38,389 bases of DNA from a virus: the IMG/VR virus record IMGVR_UViG_3300030102_004528, positions 1 through 38,389 of that record; one strand, written 5' to 3'. Below, one piece after another: positions 14,942 through 23,875 of the stretch; position 1 is the first letter of the stretch, and each line of letters begins with the position of its first letter. Under the pieces are notes generated by a model that was given only the letters and a program-made list of their open reading frames with translations, was not told where the DNA came from and searched no databases. The translations under genes and the position numbers were made by a program.

Positions 14942-16417
14942 ATGCAAGTACAATTTATAGATCAAAAAGATTTTATAAAGTATAAGTTTAAAACTAAACC
15001 TTATAAACATCAATATGATGCATTTTTAAAATGCAAAGATAAAGAAAGTTATGCTTTGTTTATGGAGCAAGGTACAGGTAAATCTAAAGTAATAATAGAT
15101 AATATTGCTTATCTTTATAGAGAAGGTAAAATAGATACAGCAGTTATTGCTGCACCTAAAGGTGTTTACAGAAACTGGTTAAGCTCTGAGTTTAATACTC
15201 ATATGCCAGATGACGTAAAAGAATTTACAGAAATGTTAGTATGGTCGCCTACTGAAACTAAAACAAATATAGAATCACTTACTGATTTTTTAAAACCAAA
15301 TCATAATCTCAAATTTTTTATAATTAATATAGAAGCTCTATCTACAGACAAAGGTAAAAATTATTTACATAGATTACTTAATTCAAGTAAAGCTTTTTTC
15401 TGTGTAGATGAAAGTACAAATATTAAAAATAGAACAGCAAGAAGAACTAAAGCTTGTCTTAAATTAGGTCGTCTTGCAAAGTATAGAAGAATATTAACAG
15501 GTACACCAGTGACCCAAGGTCCATTAGACTTATGGGCGCAAGTAAATTTTCTTGATGAATATATTTTGCAAAATAGTTTCTATGCTTATAGAAATACATT
15601 TTGTGTTGTTAGAAGAAGGAGAGTTTCTACGCATAGTTTTGATGAAATAGTAGGTTATCAAAGATTAGAAGAATTACAATCTATATTAGATAAGCATAGT
15701 TTCAGAGTTACTAAAGAAGAATGTTTAGATTTACCACCAAAAGTAAGAACTATTAGACAAATCGACATGACACCACCTCAGAAGCTCATGTACACTCAAC
15801 TTAAAAAACGTGCTATACTAGAACTAGAACAAGAGAAATTAGTGACTGCGCCTCTTATAATCACACGAATATTGCGATTACAGCAGATATTATGTGGATT
15901 TGTTAAATTTGACGATGGAAGTGAAGAAGTTATTAAAGGTACTAATCCTAGATTAGATGAACTTTTAAATGTACTGGAAGAAACTCAAGGTGGTGTAATT
16001 ATATGGGCTACATTTAGAAGAACAATACAAATGATCCGTGACGCACTAGCTAAAAAATATGGCGCAAGTAAAGTTGCTACATATTATGGAGAGACAGAGT
16101 CAGAAGTAAGACAAGAAATAGTTGAGAAATTTCAAAAAGGTGAGATTAAATATTTTATAGGCCAACCTAGAACTGGTGGATATGGTCTTACATTGACTAA
16201 TGCTAAAACTGTTATATATTTCAATAATACTTATGATATGGAAGTTAGATTACAATCAGAAGATAGAGCACATAGAATAGGTCAAAAAGATAAAGTATTA
16301 TATATAGATTTTGTATGTCCTAAAACTATAGATGAAAAAATACTTAAAACTTTAAGTAATAAGAAAAAATTAGCAGATCAAATTACTGGAGATAATTGGA
16401 AAGAATTATTTGTTTAG
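14942..16417 (+). CDS. SNF2-family DEAD-like helicase / translocase
   Basis: SF2 helicase of the SNF2 group, 491 residues. Walker A is EQGTGKS at 42-48, motif II is DEST at 156-159, motif III is LTGTP at 185-189, and motif VI is SEDRAHRIGQ near the C-terminus. The second RecA lobe includes VIIWATFRRTIQMI and a TGGYGLTLTNAKTVIYFNN block. Phage members are thought to act in replication or recombination as DNA translocases. It is the only rightward gene between two long leftward blocks, which points to separate regulation. The ribosome site is weak (AGAAAG). Its end overlaps a possible small leftward gene. Confidence 0.93.
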   Translation: MQVQFIDQKDFIKYKFKTKPYKHQYDAFLKCKDKESYALFMEQGTGKSKVIIDNIAYLYREGKIDTAVIAAPKGVYRNWLSSEFNTHMPDDVKEFTEMLVWSPTETKTNIESLTDFLKPNHNLKFFIINIEALSTDKGKNYLHRLLNSSKAFFCVDESTNIKNRTARRTKACLKLGRLAKYRRILTGTPVTQGPLDLWAQVNFLDEYILQNSFYAYRNTFCVVRRRRVSTHSFDEIVGYQRLEELQSILDKHSFRVTKEECLDLPPKVRTIRQIDMTPPQKLMYTQLKKRAILELEQEKLVTAPLIITRILRLQQILCGFVKFDDGSEEVIKGTNPRLDELLNVLEETQGGVIIWATFRRTIQMIRDALAKKYGASKVATYYGETESEVRQEIVEKFQKGEIKYFIGQPRTGGYGLTLTNAKTVIYFNNTYDMEVRLQSEDRAHRIGQKDKVLYIDFVCPKTIDEKILKTLSNKKKLADQITGDNWKELFV

Positions 16418-16504
16418 GCCAAGCTGGTTCAACGAAAAATGCCAAACCACATAATAAGATAATAAGAATTGCTGTAAATCTGTAATCCACTTGGCATACT
16501 CCAT
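16406..16504 (-). CDS. Possible 32-residue peptide after the holin-like gene
   Basis: Short frame encoding 32 residues, starting MEYAKWITDLQQ and followed by a hydrophobic, aromatic stretch FLLSYYVVWHF. The ATG comes one base after the holin-like stop (TAATATG), which suggests reinitiation. It fills most of the gap between two convergent genes and overlaps the last 12 bases of the SNF2 gene. A small lysis-associated membrane peptide would fit, but length alone cannot prove coding. The same segment has an inverted repeat (GCCAAG at 16418, CTTGGC at 16490). Confidence 0.35.
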   Translation of the reverse strand: MEYAKWITDLQQFLLSYYVVWHFSLNQLGLNK

Positions 16505-16505
16505 A

Positions 16506-16895
16506 TTATTTTCTTTTAATTATATCGGCTCCTTTCAATCCGTATATTGCTGAAACAACACCAATAAACAATGCTTGATACCAATAAGGCATATTGTTAA
16601 ATTGATCGAAGAATAATTTTAATTTAGCATGAATTTCTGGATCGTCAGAAAAAATAGAATACACCAATATAAGAACAGGAGCGGAAACCAAAATAAGGAC
16701 AAACTCATCTTTCCATCCCTGTTGATTATTTTTAATAACTTCTTTTTTATATTCCAATTCTCCATTAGCCATTCTCTCTGCATGTTTCATTTCAGCCATA
16801 GATTCAAACTCTTTAGCTTGTCGTCTATTAGCTGCAATTTTCATTCCAGTCTTAATCATTCCCGGGACGAGTTTGCTCGCAATACTAAGCCACAT
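16506..16895 (-). CDS. Holin-like membrane protein (GTA 3TM-holin type)
   Basis: A 129-residue protein with a charged N-terminal half (Arg/Lys/Glu-rich helix around 20-60) and two clear membrane segments: about 66-84 (FVLILVSAPVLILVYSIF) and about 105-124 (YQALFIGVVSAIYGLKGA). A weaker hydrophobic N-terminus may be a third. The order WKDEF, membrane segment, aromatic linker, membrane segment resembles the gene-transfer-agent 3TM holin family. It lies directly after the amidase gene (11-base overlap), the usual holin-endolysin pairing, and probably permeabilises the inner membrane at lysis. Confidence 0.75.
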   Translation of the reverse strand: MWLSIASKLVPGMIKTGMKIAANRRQAKEFESMAEMKHAERMANGELEYKKEVIKNNQQGWKDEFVLILVSAPVLILVYSIFSDDPEIHAKLKLFFDQFNNMPYWYQALFIGVVSAIYGLKGADIIKRK

Positions 16896-17328
16896 TGATA
16901 GCCTCCTTGTTTAACCACTCTTTAACATTAAAGCCAGGGCAATTTGGTTTATTTTCTTGAACATCACAATGTCCTAAGACATCAGTAATATCTGAATATT
17001 TCTCCATTATCATAATTACTAAATCTTTTAAAGTTAAAAATTGTTCTAAAGTAAAATTATTTTCTGGTCCGCCATCTTCTGCCATTCCTCCGACTAAACA
17101 AATACCTATACTTCTACCATTATGAGAAGGTGCATGTGCTCCAGAATAACCTTCAGGACGAGCTTTTTCATATTGACCATCACGTTTTATAATAAAGTGA
17201 TATCCGACATCATCCCAACCATTTTGATCTACGTGCCACTTTCTTATTTCTTTATAACCAATATCCATTGATGGCTTAGTTGCAGCACAATGTATTATAA
17301 TTGAATCTGTTTTTTTTCTTAACTCCAT
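16885..17328 (-). CDS. N-acetylmuramoyl-L-alanine amidase (T7 lysozyme-like endolysin)
   Basis: Amidase_2 family endolysin, 147 residues, close to T7 lysozyme (151). Zinc ligands are H13 (IIIHCAAT), H120 (LGHCD) and C130 (NCPGF). Y43 in VGYHFIIKRDG matches the T7 catalytic Tyr46, and K127 is near the place of T7 Lys128. It cleaves the amide bond between muramic acid and the peptide stem. No signal peptide is seen, so release needs the neighbouring holin. The T7 enzyme also inhibits T7 RNA polymerase, but no such polymerase is found here. It overlaps both the nuclease gene upstream and the holin gene downstream. Confidence 0.94.
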   Translation of the reverse strand: MELRKKTDSIIIHCAATKPSMDIGYKEIRKWHVDQNGWDDVGYHFIIKRDGQYEKARPEGYSGAHAPSHNGRSIGICLVGGMAEDGGPENNFTLEQFLTLKDLVIMIMEKYSDITDVLGHCDVQENKPNCPGFNVKEWLNKEAINVA

Positions 17329-17615
17329 ACAGCACTCCTTCTTGGCACTATTCTACACTTTTTTTTATCTAAGTCTACACTCAATATTTGAACTCTAGGA
17401 TCTTTGATCCTAGGAACTCTAGAAATAATACTTCCATTCTTTCTACGACCTACATGTTTTACATCAAAATAAGAGCTTTCTAAAGTCTTAGGATCTACTG
17501 CAATTATATCTATAGGAGATTGTGTTTGAGAACCTTTATATACATAATAACCTTGTTCTTGAAGCCAAACAACAGCTAAATTTTCACAAAGACAACCTTT
17601 ATTTTTACTTATCAC
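17319..17615 (-). CDS. PD-(D/E)XK endonuclease-like protein
   Basis: A 98-residue protein with a helix starting GCLCENLAVVWLQEQGYYVYKG, then SPIDIIAVD and SSYFDVKHVGRR: the Glu, Asp and (D/E)-x-K order of small PD-(D/E)XK nucleases such as the intron-endonuclease / resolvase group (here DVK). The start must be GTG, since no ATG is available downstream. It overlaps the preceding TGA as GTGA, a coupled start. Its place within the lysis block is unusual; it may process replicated or packaged DNA. Confidence 0.72.
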   Translation of the reverse strand: MISKNKGCLCENLAVVWLQEQGYYVYKGSQTQSPIDIIAVDPKTLESSYFDVKHVGRRKNGSIISRVPRIKDPRVQILSVDLDKKKCRIVPRRSAVWS

Positions 17616-17824
17616 CTTTCTATTAAATGAAGCAATGCTGTTCCTAGGCCAGTTATTATAAGACCTGCTGCTCCAATTAATATTTTCTCCAATCTAGCAA
17701 TTTGATTTGCCAATCCTTCTATCTTATCATGTGTTTCTTTTTGCATAATACGACATAATTTTTCATGATTATCTAATCTAATATGTGCAGTATCTGCGTT
17801 ATTTAATTTTCTTTTTTTATTCAT
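17612..17824 (-). CDS. Small coiled-coil membrane protein (XhlA-like)
   Basis: 70 residues: a charged N-terminus, a predicted coiled coil (HDKIEGLANQIARLEKIL) and one membrane segment near the C-terminus (IGAAGLIITGLGTALLHLI). This layout matches haemolysin XhlA / holin-accessory proteins. It lies upstream of the amidase gene and may be a second lysis protein or a membrane anchor used in ejection. The ATG overlaps the end of the 1144-residue virion protein gene; the gene ends in GTGA with the nuclease start. Confidence 0.7.
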   Translation of the reverse strand: MNKKRKLNNADTAHIRLDNHEKLCRIMQKETHDKIEGLANQIARLEKILIGAAGLIITGLGTALLHLIER

Positions 17825-20800
17825 TAATATCTTTTTGAAATTGTTCTTCCTCTAAATTTCTCTCTTCATATTTTTTAATAGTTTCATCTGGCTTATCTAT
17901 TAAGAATTTTTTAGTTTTTTTAAATCCTGTAAATATTGAATCTAAAGCTTCTACCGCATATCTAGCTGTAATATCTGCTGGAAAAAATATATCTGCATCA
18001 TCTTCCATCGGATCAGTATCTTTTATTTCTTCAAATTTATCTTTCGCATATTCTTTACCAACTAAAGGATTTCTATATGGTTTTAAAGTAAAACCTTTTC
18101 TAAGACCTGCTGCTTTATTAAAACCGAAATTAAGTCTGTTTATTACCTGATCTAAATTTGCTTCTTTAGATAAAAATTTTCCAGTTGCTGTATCTTCTAA
18201 TTTAATTTTTTTTAATACTTTATCAATTAAATTTTCTCTTGTTTTACCTGGTAAGTTATCCATAAATCTAGGATAATTACCTCCAATAAAATTATTTTTA
18301 GCTGCTTTTATAAATGCATCGTAATCTGTAAATAACATTAAATTATCTGTATTAATTTTAAATCCATCTAAAATACGTGCTGCTCTGTTAAGTATTAATC
18401 TTTTATGATTAAGTGGTCCTGCAAATATATCTACAAATAAACCTGCTTGATTTGCAGCATCTGTAAGTGTTTTACCACCACCTAAACCTATGCCTTTTGC
18501 AGGTGATTGTAACATTTCTAATACATTTGCAATATCTCTATATAAAGTAAAAAATTCTTTATCATATAATTGTAAAATAGTTGATCTGTTTTTATCTAGA
18601 AAAGCATTTAATTTTGCTCCATTTAAAGTATCAGTCTGTCTTGCACCAATATATTTAGCAATACTTGGCTCATAAGTTGAACCATTAACTTCAGACATCA
18701 TTTTTCTTAAAAATATAGTTCTAATATCATTTACTGTTTTAGATGGTAATTTATCTGTTAATAATTTAATATTTTTTTTAGCACTAGAATTTAAAATAAA
18801 ATCAACAATTTGACCTGGACCAGAGCTATCAATAGCATCCCATGTAATTCCAGGTAATGCTTTAGAAACAACAGCATTTTGATCTAATCTAAATTTATTT
18901 AGTTCTTCATACTCATCTAAAACTTTTGTTGTATTTTTTAATTTATTAAATTTTTCTTTTCCTAAAATATTTTCATAATTCTTTCCAAACTTTCTAAAGA
19001 ATTCATTATGAGACATTTTTTTAATACCTTCTTTTTCAACAACATTATTGAAATAATTTCTGTATAAAGCTTGTTCTATTTTTATTTTAGAAGAAGTAGG
19101 CATAGCAAAATTTGTACCAGTATTATTTTGAAATATTTTTCCAAATATTGCTGATTGTTTTCTTGATTCAATTGAATCACCTATAAGTTTTGTAAAAAGA
19201 GCTTCGCTTTCTGAAACTTGTTTACCTAAAGTATTATTAAAAGCTAATTTACCACCAGCAAATTCATTTGAAAAATTATCAAATATAGAATTTCTTTTTA
19301 AATCTAATAATATTTGTTTGTCATTAAATGCTTTAGCTAATGCAGAATCACCTGAATCAGCAAGAGCTTCTGCTATATTTCTATTTAAAGATCCAGATAA
19401 ATTTCTTAAAATACCTTGTTTAACTCCTACAGCAGATTGTTCTAACAAATCAACAGCATTTTTTAAAGTATAAATTTGTTTAATAGTAAGGTTACCTTTT
19501 TTAGATAATAATTTAAATCCTTGTTCTAGATTTTTTAAATCAATACCCATTTTACTAAAACCAGATTCATCAAATAATTGTTTTAAATTAAATAAAGTAT
19601 TATTGTCTATAGCTTTTTGAATATTTTCTGGTTTAGCTCTTTTACCTGGTACTGTTTTTAAAGTTTTAGGAAGTAAACCTTTTGTGTCAAATCTTTTAAT
19701 TTCTTTACTCAAAATTTTAAATGTTTCATCTAAATTTAAATTAATAGGATCTGTATTTTTATTTACTAATGTAGCTAAATTATCATCAACAGTTTTAAGT
19801 TGTCCTTGAATAGCTCTATATGTATCATCTATATAGATACCAAATTCATCTAATAATTTAGTAGAGTAGTCTGTTATAAAACTTTTTTCTAAATTAGCAA
19901 CTTGTTTTGTTGTATTTAATGCATTCATTTCTGCTACATTTAAAGCAATCTGAGCTTGACCTTTTACTTGATTTTCTACTGTTTCAATAATACTATCTGC
20001 AGTTACATTATCAACTTCTCTTAAACCAGTAATTCTTTTTAAAATTTTATCTTCTATTGCTTTTATTTCTGCTTTAGTTTTAAGATTACCAATTTCATCA
20101 GATAATACAATTTTTTGAATTTTACTTGTTTTAGCTCCTATTTCAGCAGGCTCTATTAAAGCTTTACCAATTGATACTGCAAAATATTTATCTGCTTCTC
20201 CATCAGTTAAATTAAAATCTTTTTTCATTTTATCTTTAACTTTATTTACTTTTTCAAAAACTGAAGAATCAGTTTTACCTTTTGTTTCTATATAATCATT
20301 TATAGTTTTTGTGCTTAATTGATTTTTTCCAAGTATAGTAGGTAAAACTAATTTTGCTGCACCTAGAAAAGCAGAGGTTGCTGCAGCATCTATTGCTCCA
20401 TATTTAATTGCTTTTTGTAAAGCTAATTCATTAAAATCTTCTGGTTTAAATTGGTCGTTCATTAAACCCAATTTATGATAACCATACATTAATCTTGCGT
20501 ATTCAGTTAATCCTGCAGAAATAGCAGAACCAGCAACTGTACCAACTGGACCTGCTACACTACCAAATGTACCACCAATTATTGAAGCAACAATAGGTCC
20601 TGCATCTGCAGCTAAGTCTGAAAAATCTCTCATCGATAATTCTGGTGAATCAACTGCTGCATACATATCAGTGCCACCTAATTCTTTTGGAATTTTATAA
20701 ACTAAACCTTTTTTAGTTATATTTTGATAATTTAAATCTTGAAATTTTACATCAATTTTATCTATATATTTATTTACTTCATCATCTCCATATGTATTTT

Positions 20801-21251
20801 TTAATTCTCTTATTAATAAATCTTTAATGTTAATTGCTTTCTCTGCATCTCCAGATAATCCAAAACCTGATTTAAATCTTATATCATTAGAAAGTTCAGT
20901 TTCTTTACCTGCTTGTATACCTTCTAATTCAAAAAGAGTTTTTTTATCTACATATTGTGATTGTGTTTCGATACCGGCACTATCAACTAATAAATCATTG
21001 TAACTTTTTTCAGCTTTAGGTGTTGCTTTTTCAATTAAATCTAAGTTATAACCTGATTCAGCCAGTAATTTTTTATCTATATCTTTTTCAGTTTTTCCAG
21101 TTGGAGCATCTAAAGTGGTGTCCCCTATTTTCGGTAATTCTACATCTACTCCTAATATAATATTTTTGGCGTCTTTAGGACTTACTTGTAGTTCAAGTAA
21201 TCTTTCAAAATCTTTTTGTTGTTCTTCATTAAATTTTGTTTCTTCGGCCAC
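17817..21251 (-). CDS. Large internal virion / ejection protein (putative)
   Basis: 1144 residues, the largest gene in the window, mostly charged alpha-helical with long coiled-coil-like tracts. Residues 218-247 form a Gly/Ala-rich hydrophobic stretch (glycine-zipper-like) that could insert in a membrane. No enzymatic domain is recognised; in particular no transglycosylase motif like that of T7 gp16 was seen. Size, place after the tail genes and composition fit an ejected internal core protein forming a DNA-entry channel. The start is GTG at 21251 (VAEET), with AGGAT upstream. An overlapping ATG two bases earlier is out of frame. Confidence 0.75.
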   Translation of the reverse strand: MAEETKFNEEQQKDFERLLELQVSPKDAKNIILGVDVELPKIGDTTLDAPTGKTEKDIDKKLLAESGYNLDLIEKATPKAEKSYNDLLVDSAGIETQSQYVDKKTLFELEGIQAGKETELSNDIRFKSGFGLSGDAEKAINIKDLLIRELKNTYGDDEVNKYIDKIDVKFQDLNYQNITKKGLVYKIPKELGGTDMYAAVDSPELSMRDFSDLAADAGPIVASIIGGTFGSVAGPVGTVAGSAISAGLTEYARLMYGYHKLGLMNDQFKPEDFNELALQKAIKYGAIDAAATSAFLGAAKLVLPTILGKNQLSTKTINDYIETKGKTDSSVFEKVNKVKDKMKKDFNLTDGEADKYFAVSIGKALIEPAEIGAKTSKIQKIVLSDEIGNLKTKAEIKAIEDKILKRITGLREVDNVTADSIIETVENQVKGQAQIALNVAEMNALNTTKQVANLEKSFITDYSTKLLDEFGIYIDDTYRAIQGQLKTVDDNLATLVNKNTDPINLNLDETFKILSKEIKRFDTKGLLPKTLKTVPGKRAKPENIQKAIDNNTLFNLKQLFDESGFSKMGIDLKNLEQGFKLLSKKGNLTIKQIYTLKNAVDLLEQSAVGVKQGILRNLSGSLNRNIAEALADSGDSALAKAFNDKQILLDLKRNSIFDNFSNEFAGGKLAFNNTLGKQVSESEALFTKLIGDSIESRKQSAIFGKIFQNNTGTNFAMPTSSKIKIEQALYRNYFNNVVEKEGIKKMSHNEFFRKFGKNYENILGKEKFNKLKNTTKVLDEYEELNKFRLDQNAVVSKALPGITWDAIDSSGPGQIVDFILNSSAKKNIKLLTDKLPSKTVNDIRTIFLRKMMSEVNGSTYEPSIAKYIGARQTDTLNGAKLNAFLDKNRSTILQLYDKEFFTLYRDIANVLEMLQSPAKGIGLGGGKTLTDAANQAGLFVDIFAGPLNHKRLILNRAARILDGFKINTDNLMLFTDYDAFIKAAKNNFIGGNYPRFMDNLPGKTRENLIDKVLKKIKLEDTATGKFLSKEANLDQVINRLNFGFNKAAGLRKGFTLKPYRNPLVGKEYAKDKFEEIKDTDPMEDDADIFFPADITARYAVEALDSIFTGFKKTKKFLIDKPDETIKKYEERNLEEEQFQKDINE

Positions 21252-21259
21252 ATTTTATC

Positions 21260-22594
21260 CTATGTATCTTTTTTCTTATATTTGCTCTTAATATCTTCAA
21301 TTTCGCTTTCTTTTTCTTTTTTAGCTTTAATAAATATATCAAATGCAGACATATTTGGTATTGTTTTATCAACTTTTAAATCTTGATACAATTTGGCATT
21401 TATAACTCTAAAATCATTTCTTTCTTTAGTACCAAATAATTCAATTAAAGTTTCATCTGTAACCTCTTTATCAAATTTTTTGGCTAAATTTTTTGCAGCC
21501 ATATCAGTTGCTTCAGCTTGAAAATTAACTATACCTGTAGTTTGTCCTCCTGGATAAGCAAATTTCATTGCTAAAGGATAAGCTTCATCTTCTATTAAAT
21601 TTAAAGTTCGTTCTGCTGATAGTAATACTTTAAGAGCTTCAGGGTTAGTAGATAAACTACCTGCACCTTTTAATAATAATTGTAAGTCAACATTAGATAC
21701 TGGATAAAGTTCTTTTGCTTTACCTAAAATTCTACTTCCTGAATCTGCATCTATAATTGATTTAAATTTTACAATATCTTCTTCACTTGGTACATGATCA
21801 GGATTGTCAGCATATTTTTTTCTCATATCATTAATAAAATCACCATAACCTAATTGTACTGCAATTTCATTCAATGGTAAGAAAAAGTTTTCTAATATAC
21901 CAGTAGGAGTATAATTTTTATTTTTTAATAATTCAGTATAACTTCTTTCAGAGGCTATTCTTGAAGCTTTACCTTCATTATATTTTTTATTGTAATCTTT
22001 GTACATCTCAGCAATTACTTTATCCTCTGGATCAGCGACCCTCTTAGGTTGTCTTAATGCTTGTAGTTTTTTTGCTTCTAATTCTTTTCTTTTAGTTGAA
22101 ATTGCCTCTGATTCTAAAAATCCTTTTTTTTGACCTCCAGCTATAATACCAAGTGGTGATTTAGCTTGTGTAATAGGTGTAAAAGAAGAAGCATCAATAA
22201 TAGTATTTAAACCTGATAAAAACATCATTCGTTTTTCTTTATCATCATAAACAGTTTCTAATTTTTTTTCAGCACCTTCAGCAATATTTGAAAAAGCTTC
22301 GCCTACACCTTTAACAAAAGTTTTAAATCCACTTTCTTTTTTTTCTGGTTTTTTTTGTTCTTCTTTTTCTATTTCTGTAGTTAAGGCATCGCCGCCTGTA
22401 ACTTCTATTTTATCATATTTTTGGATAACTCCATCATCAACTTTACCAACGAAATCTTTAGCATCTACTACATAACCTTTTTCTTCTGCTAATTCTAATT
22501 CTTTTTTTTCTTCATCAGTCATTTTATTGTATGATTCTTCGTCTAGCTGAAGTTTCATAGGACCATCAACTGTTTGCAAAATTTTCATTGCCAT
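21260..22594 (-). CDS. Putative internal virion protein, unknown function
   Basis: 444 residues, not recognised. The N-terminal 100 residues are rich in Glu and Lys and look disordered. The rest is helical, with FSNIAEGAEKKLETVYDDKEKRMMFLSGLNTII and a C-terminal Lys/Glu helix ending KSKYKKKDT. No membrane segment or catalytic motif seen. It lies between two presumed internal virion proteins, so a structural or ejection role is likely. The ATG overlaps the upstream stop as TAATG, and its ribosome site GGAGGA sits inside the last Gly codons of the preceding gene. Confidence 0.78.
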   Translation of the reverse strand: MAMKILQTVDGPMKLQLDEESYNKMTDEEKKELELAEEKGYVVDAKDFVGKVDDGVIQKYDKIEVTGGDALTTEIEKEEQKKPEKKESGFKTFVKGVGEAFSNIAEGAEKKLETVYDDKEKRMMFLSGLNTIIDASSFTPITQAKSPLGIIAGGQKKGFLESEAISTKRKELEAKKLQALRQPKRVADPEDKVIAEMYKDYNKKYNEGKASRIASERSYTELLKNKNYTPTGILENFFLPLNEIAVQLGYGDFINDMRKKYADNPDHVPSEEDIVKFKSIIDADSGSRILGKAKELYPVSNVDLQLLLKGAGSLSTNPEALKVLLSAERTLNLIEDEAYPLAMKFAYPGGQTTGIVNFQAEATDMAAKNLAKKFDKEVTDETLIELFGTKERNDFRVINAKLYQDLKVDKTIPNMSAFDIFIKAKKEKESEIEDIKSKYKKKDT

Positions 22595-23427
22595 TAGAAG
22601 AATCCTCCAAGAGCTTGACCTGCACCGACAATTTGTGCAAATGGACTAGGAGCACCTACTGGTGTTCCAACAATTGCTGATCTTTCTTCTCCGTATGTTC
22701 TTATAGGAGCACCTGCTAAAGCACCAATCATTTGTCTTACTTGACCAGCAGGATATTCTCTTGCTTCAATGAAATCTCTATAAGCTTCTGTTAAACCAGC
22801 TTGTTCTATTCCTCTTGCTAAACTACCAGCTTGACCTAATCCAGCTGCTGCACCAGCAAGTCCTGATAATTGTGCTTGTGCAGATTGTAATTGTGCTGCT
22901 CTATCTGCAGCAAATCTTTGTGCACCTGATTCAAAACCAGCTTGTCTTAATCTAGACGATGTATCTGCAACTTGATCTAAAAATCTTTCTCTTCCTAAAG
23001 CTCTTTCAATACCTTCTCTTTCACTACCAAATGCACCTGCTCCAATTGCTCTTGTAGCCATTCCTCTTTCTTGTTGAGCAAAAGCTTCTCCTAAATCTGA
23101 TATAGTTGATTGAATAACATTATTTGTATAAGGATTCATATATTGTTGAGCAGTTGCAGTATCAAAAGTTTGTGCACCTATTTGTGCTAATTGACCTGCT
23201 TGTGGTAAAATTTGATTACTAAATACATTAGAAACTTGTTGTTCTTGAGGAGATAATTGAGCAACTCTTTGACCTTTATATCCTACATAAGGTTGATTAA
23301 AAACATTTTCTGCTGTTCTTAATGTACGTTCTTGAATTTCTTTAAAATACTCTGGTATCTGCGAAGTAACTGTTTGTTGACTTGGCGCTTGTACTACTGT
23401 AGTTGATGGTTTGAAAAGACTACCCAT
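22594..23427 (-). CDS. Putative virion protein, Ala/Gln-rich helical
   Basis: 277 residues, Ala/Gln/Gly-rich, with long amphipathic helices (AQQERGMATRAIGAGAFG, RAAQLQSAQAQLSGLAG) and a Gly/Pro-rich C-terminus. Such low-complexity proteins downstream of the tail-tube gene in marine podoviruses are usually internal virion (T7 gp14-like) proteins; no sequence proof is available by eye. The ATG lies within the last codons of the GNAT gene (8-base overlap). Confidence 0.75.
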   Translation of the reverse strand: MGSLFKPSTTVVQAPSQQTVTSQIPEYFKEIQERTLRTAENVFNQPYVGYKGQRVAQLSPQEQQVSNVFSNQILPQAGQLAQIGAQTFDTATAQQYMNPYTNNVIQSTISDLGEAFAQQERGMATRAIGAGAFGSEREGIERALGRERFLDQVADTSSRLRQAGFESGAQRFAADRAAQLQSAQAQLSGLAGAAAGLGQAGSLARGIEQAGLTEAYRDFIEAREYPAGQVRQMIGALAGAPIRTYGEERSAIVGTPVGAPSPFAQIVGAGQALGGFF

Positions 23428-23875
23428 TGATTATATATGTACCTCCGATATTTTTATAACCTAATTTAATAAAGGCGTTATGTTTTCTTTCAACGTCTTT
23501 ACCTTGTGTTATTTCGCATAAAGCAGTTAATCTTTTACTTTGTGCGTATTCTTTAAAAACTATCATCATAGCTCTAAAGATATGAAAATTACGATATTTA
23601 GGATTTACGTGAAGCCATAAACTTCTTAAAAATCTTTTGTCGCTATACCATGTTTCGTCTACAGCGGCAGCCATAGTTCCTACAATAACATTTTCATATT
23701 CTACTACTATAACAAAACTATTCTTAATGTAAAATATAATATGATCAAGTAATTTCTTATTATTTACGTTACCGAAGTTATATGGTGATTCTGGAAGCCA
23801 TGTTTTAAGTAACTCTCGAACACGAACAGCATCATCTATTCTAGCTTGTCTTATCTTATATTTATCTTTTTCCAT
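23420..23875 (-). CDS. GNAT-family N-acetyltransferase
   Basis: 151 residues with the GNAT layout: IRQARIDDAVRVRELL at the N-terminus, VVEYENVIVGTMAAAV (strands 2-4), SLWLHVNPKYRNFHIFRAMM (strand 4 and the acetyl-CoA-binding helix; the usual R/QxxGxG/A is degenerate), and AFIKLGYKNIGGTYII at the end. Acceptor unknown; phage GNATs may acetylate host or virion proteins. Its position inside the virion block, overlapping the tail nozzle gene by 14 bases and the next virion gene by 8, suggests late expression. Confidence 0.82.
   Translation of the reverse strand: MEKDKYKIRQARIDDAVRVRELLKTWLPESPYNFGNVNNKKLLDHIIFYIKNSFVIVVEYENVIVGTMAAAVDETWYSDKRFLRSLWLHVNPKYRNFHIFRAMMIVFKEYAQSKRLTALCEITQGKDVERKHNAFIKLGYKNIGGTYIING

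Noticed and set aside
16418-16495. tRNA-like span with GCCAAG and CTTGGC ends 78 bases apart and a GGTTCAA motif
   Set aside because: The GGTTCAA lies beside the 5' arm instead of near the 3' end, no anticodon or D stem pairs in order on either strand, and there is no CCA-adjacent acceptor. Kept only as an inverted repeat within a possible micro-gene.
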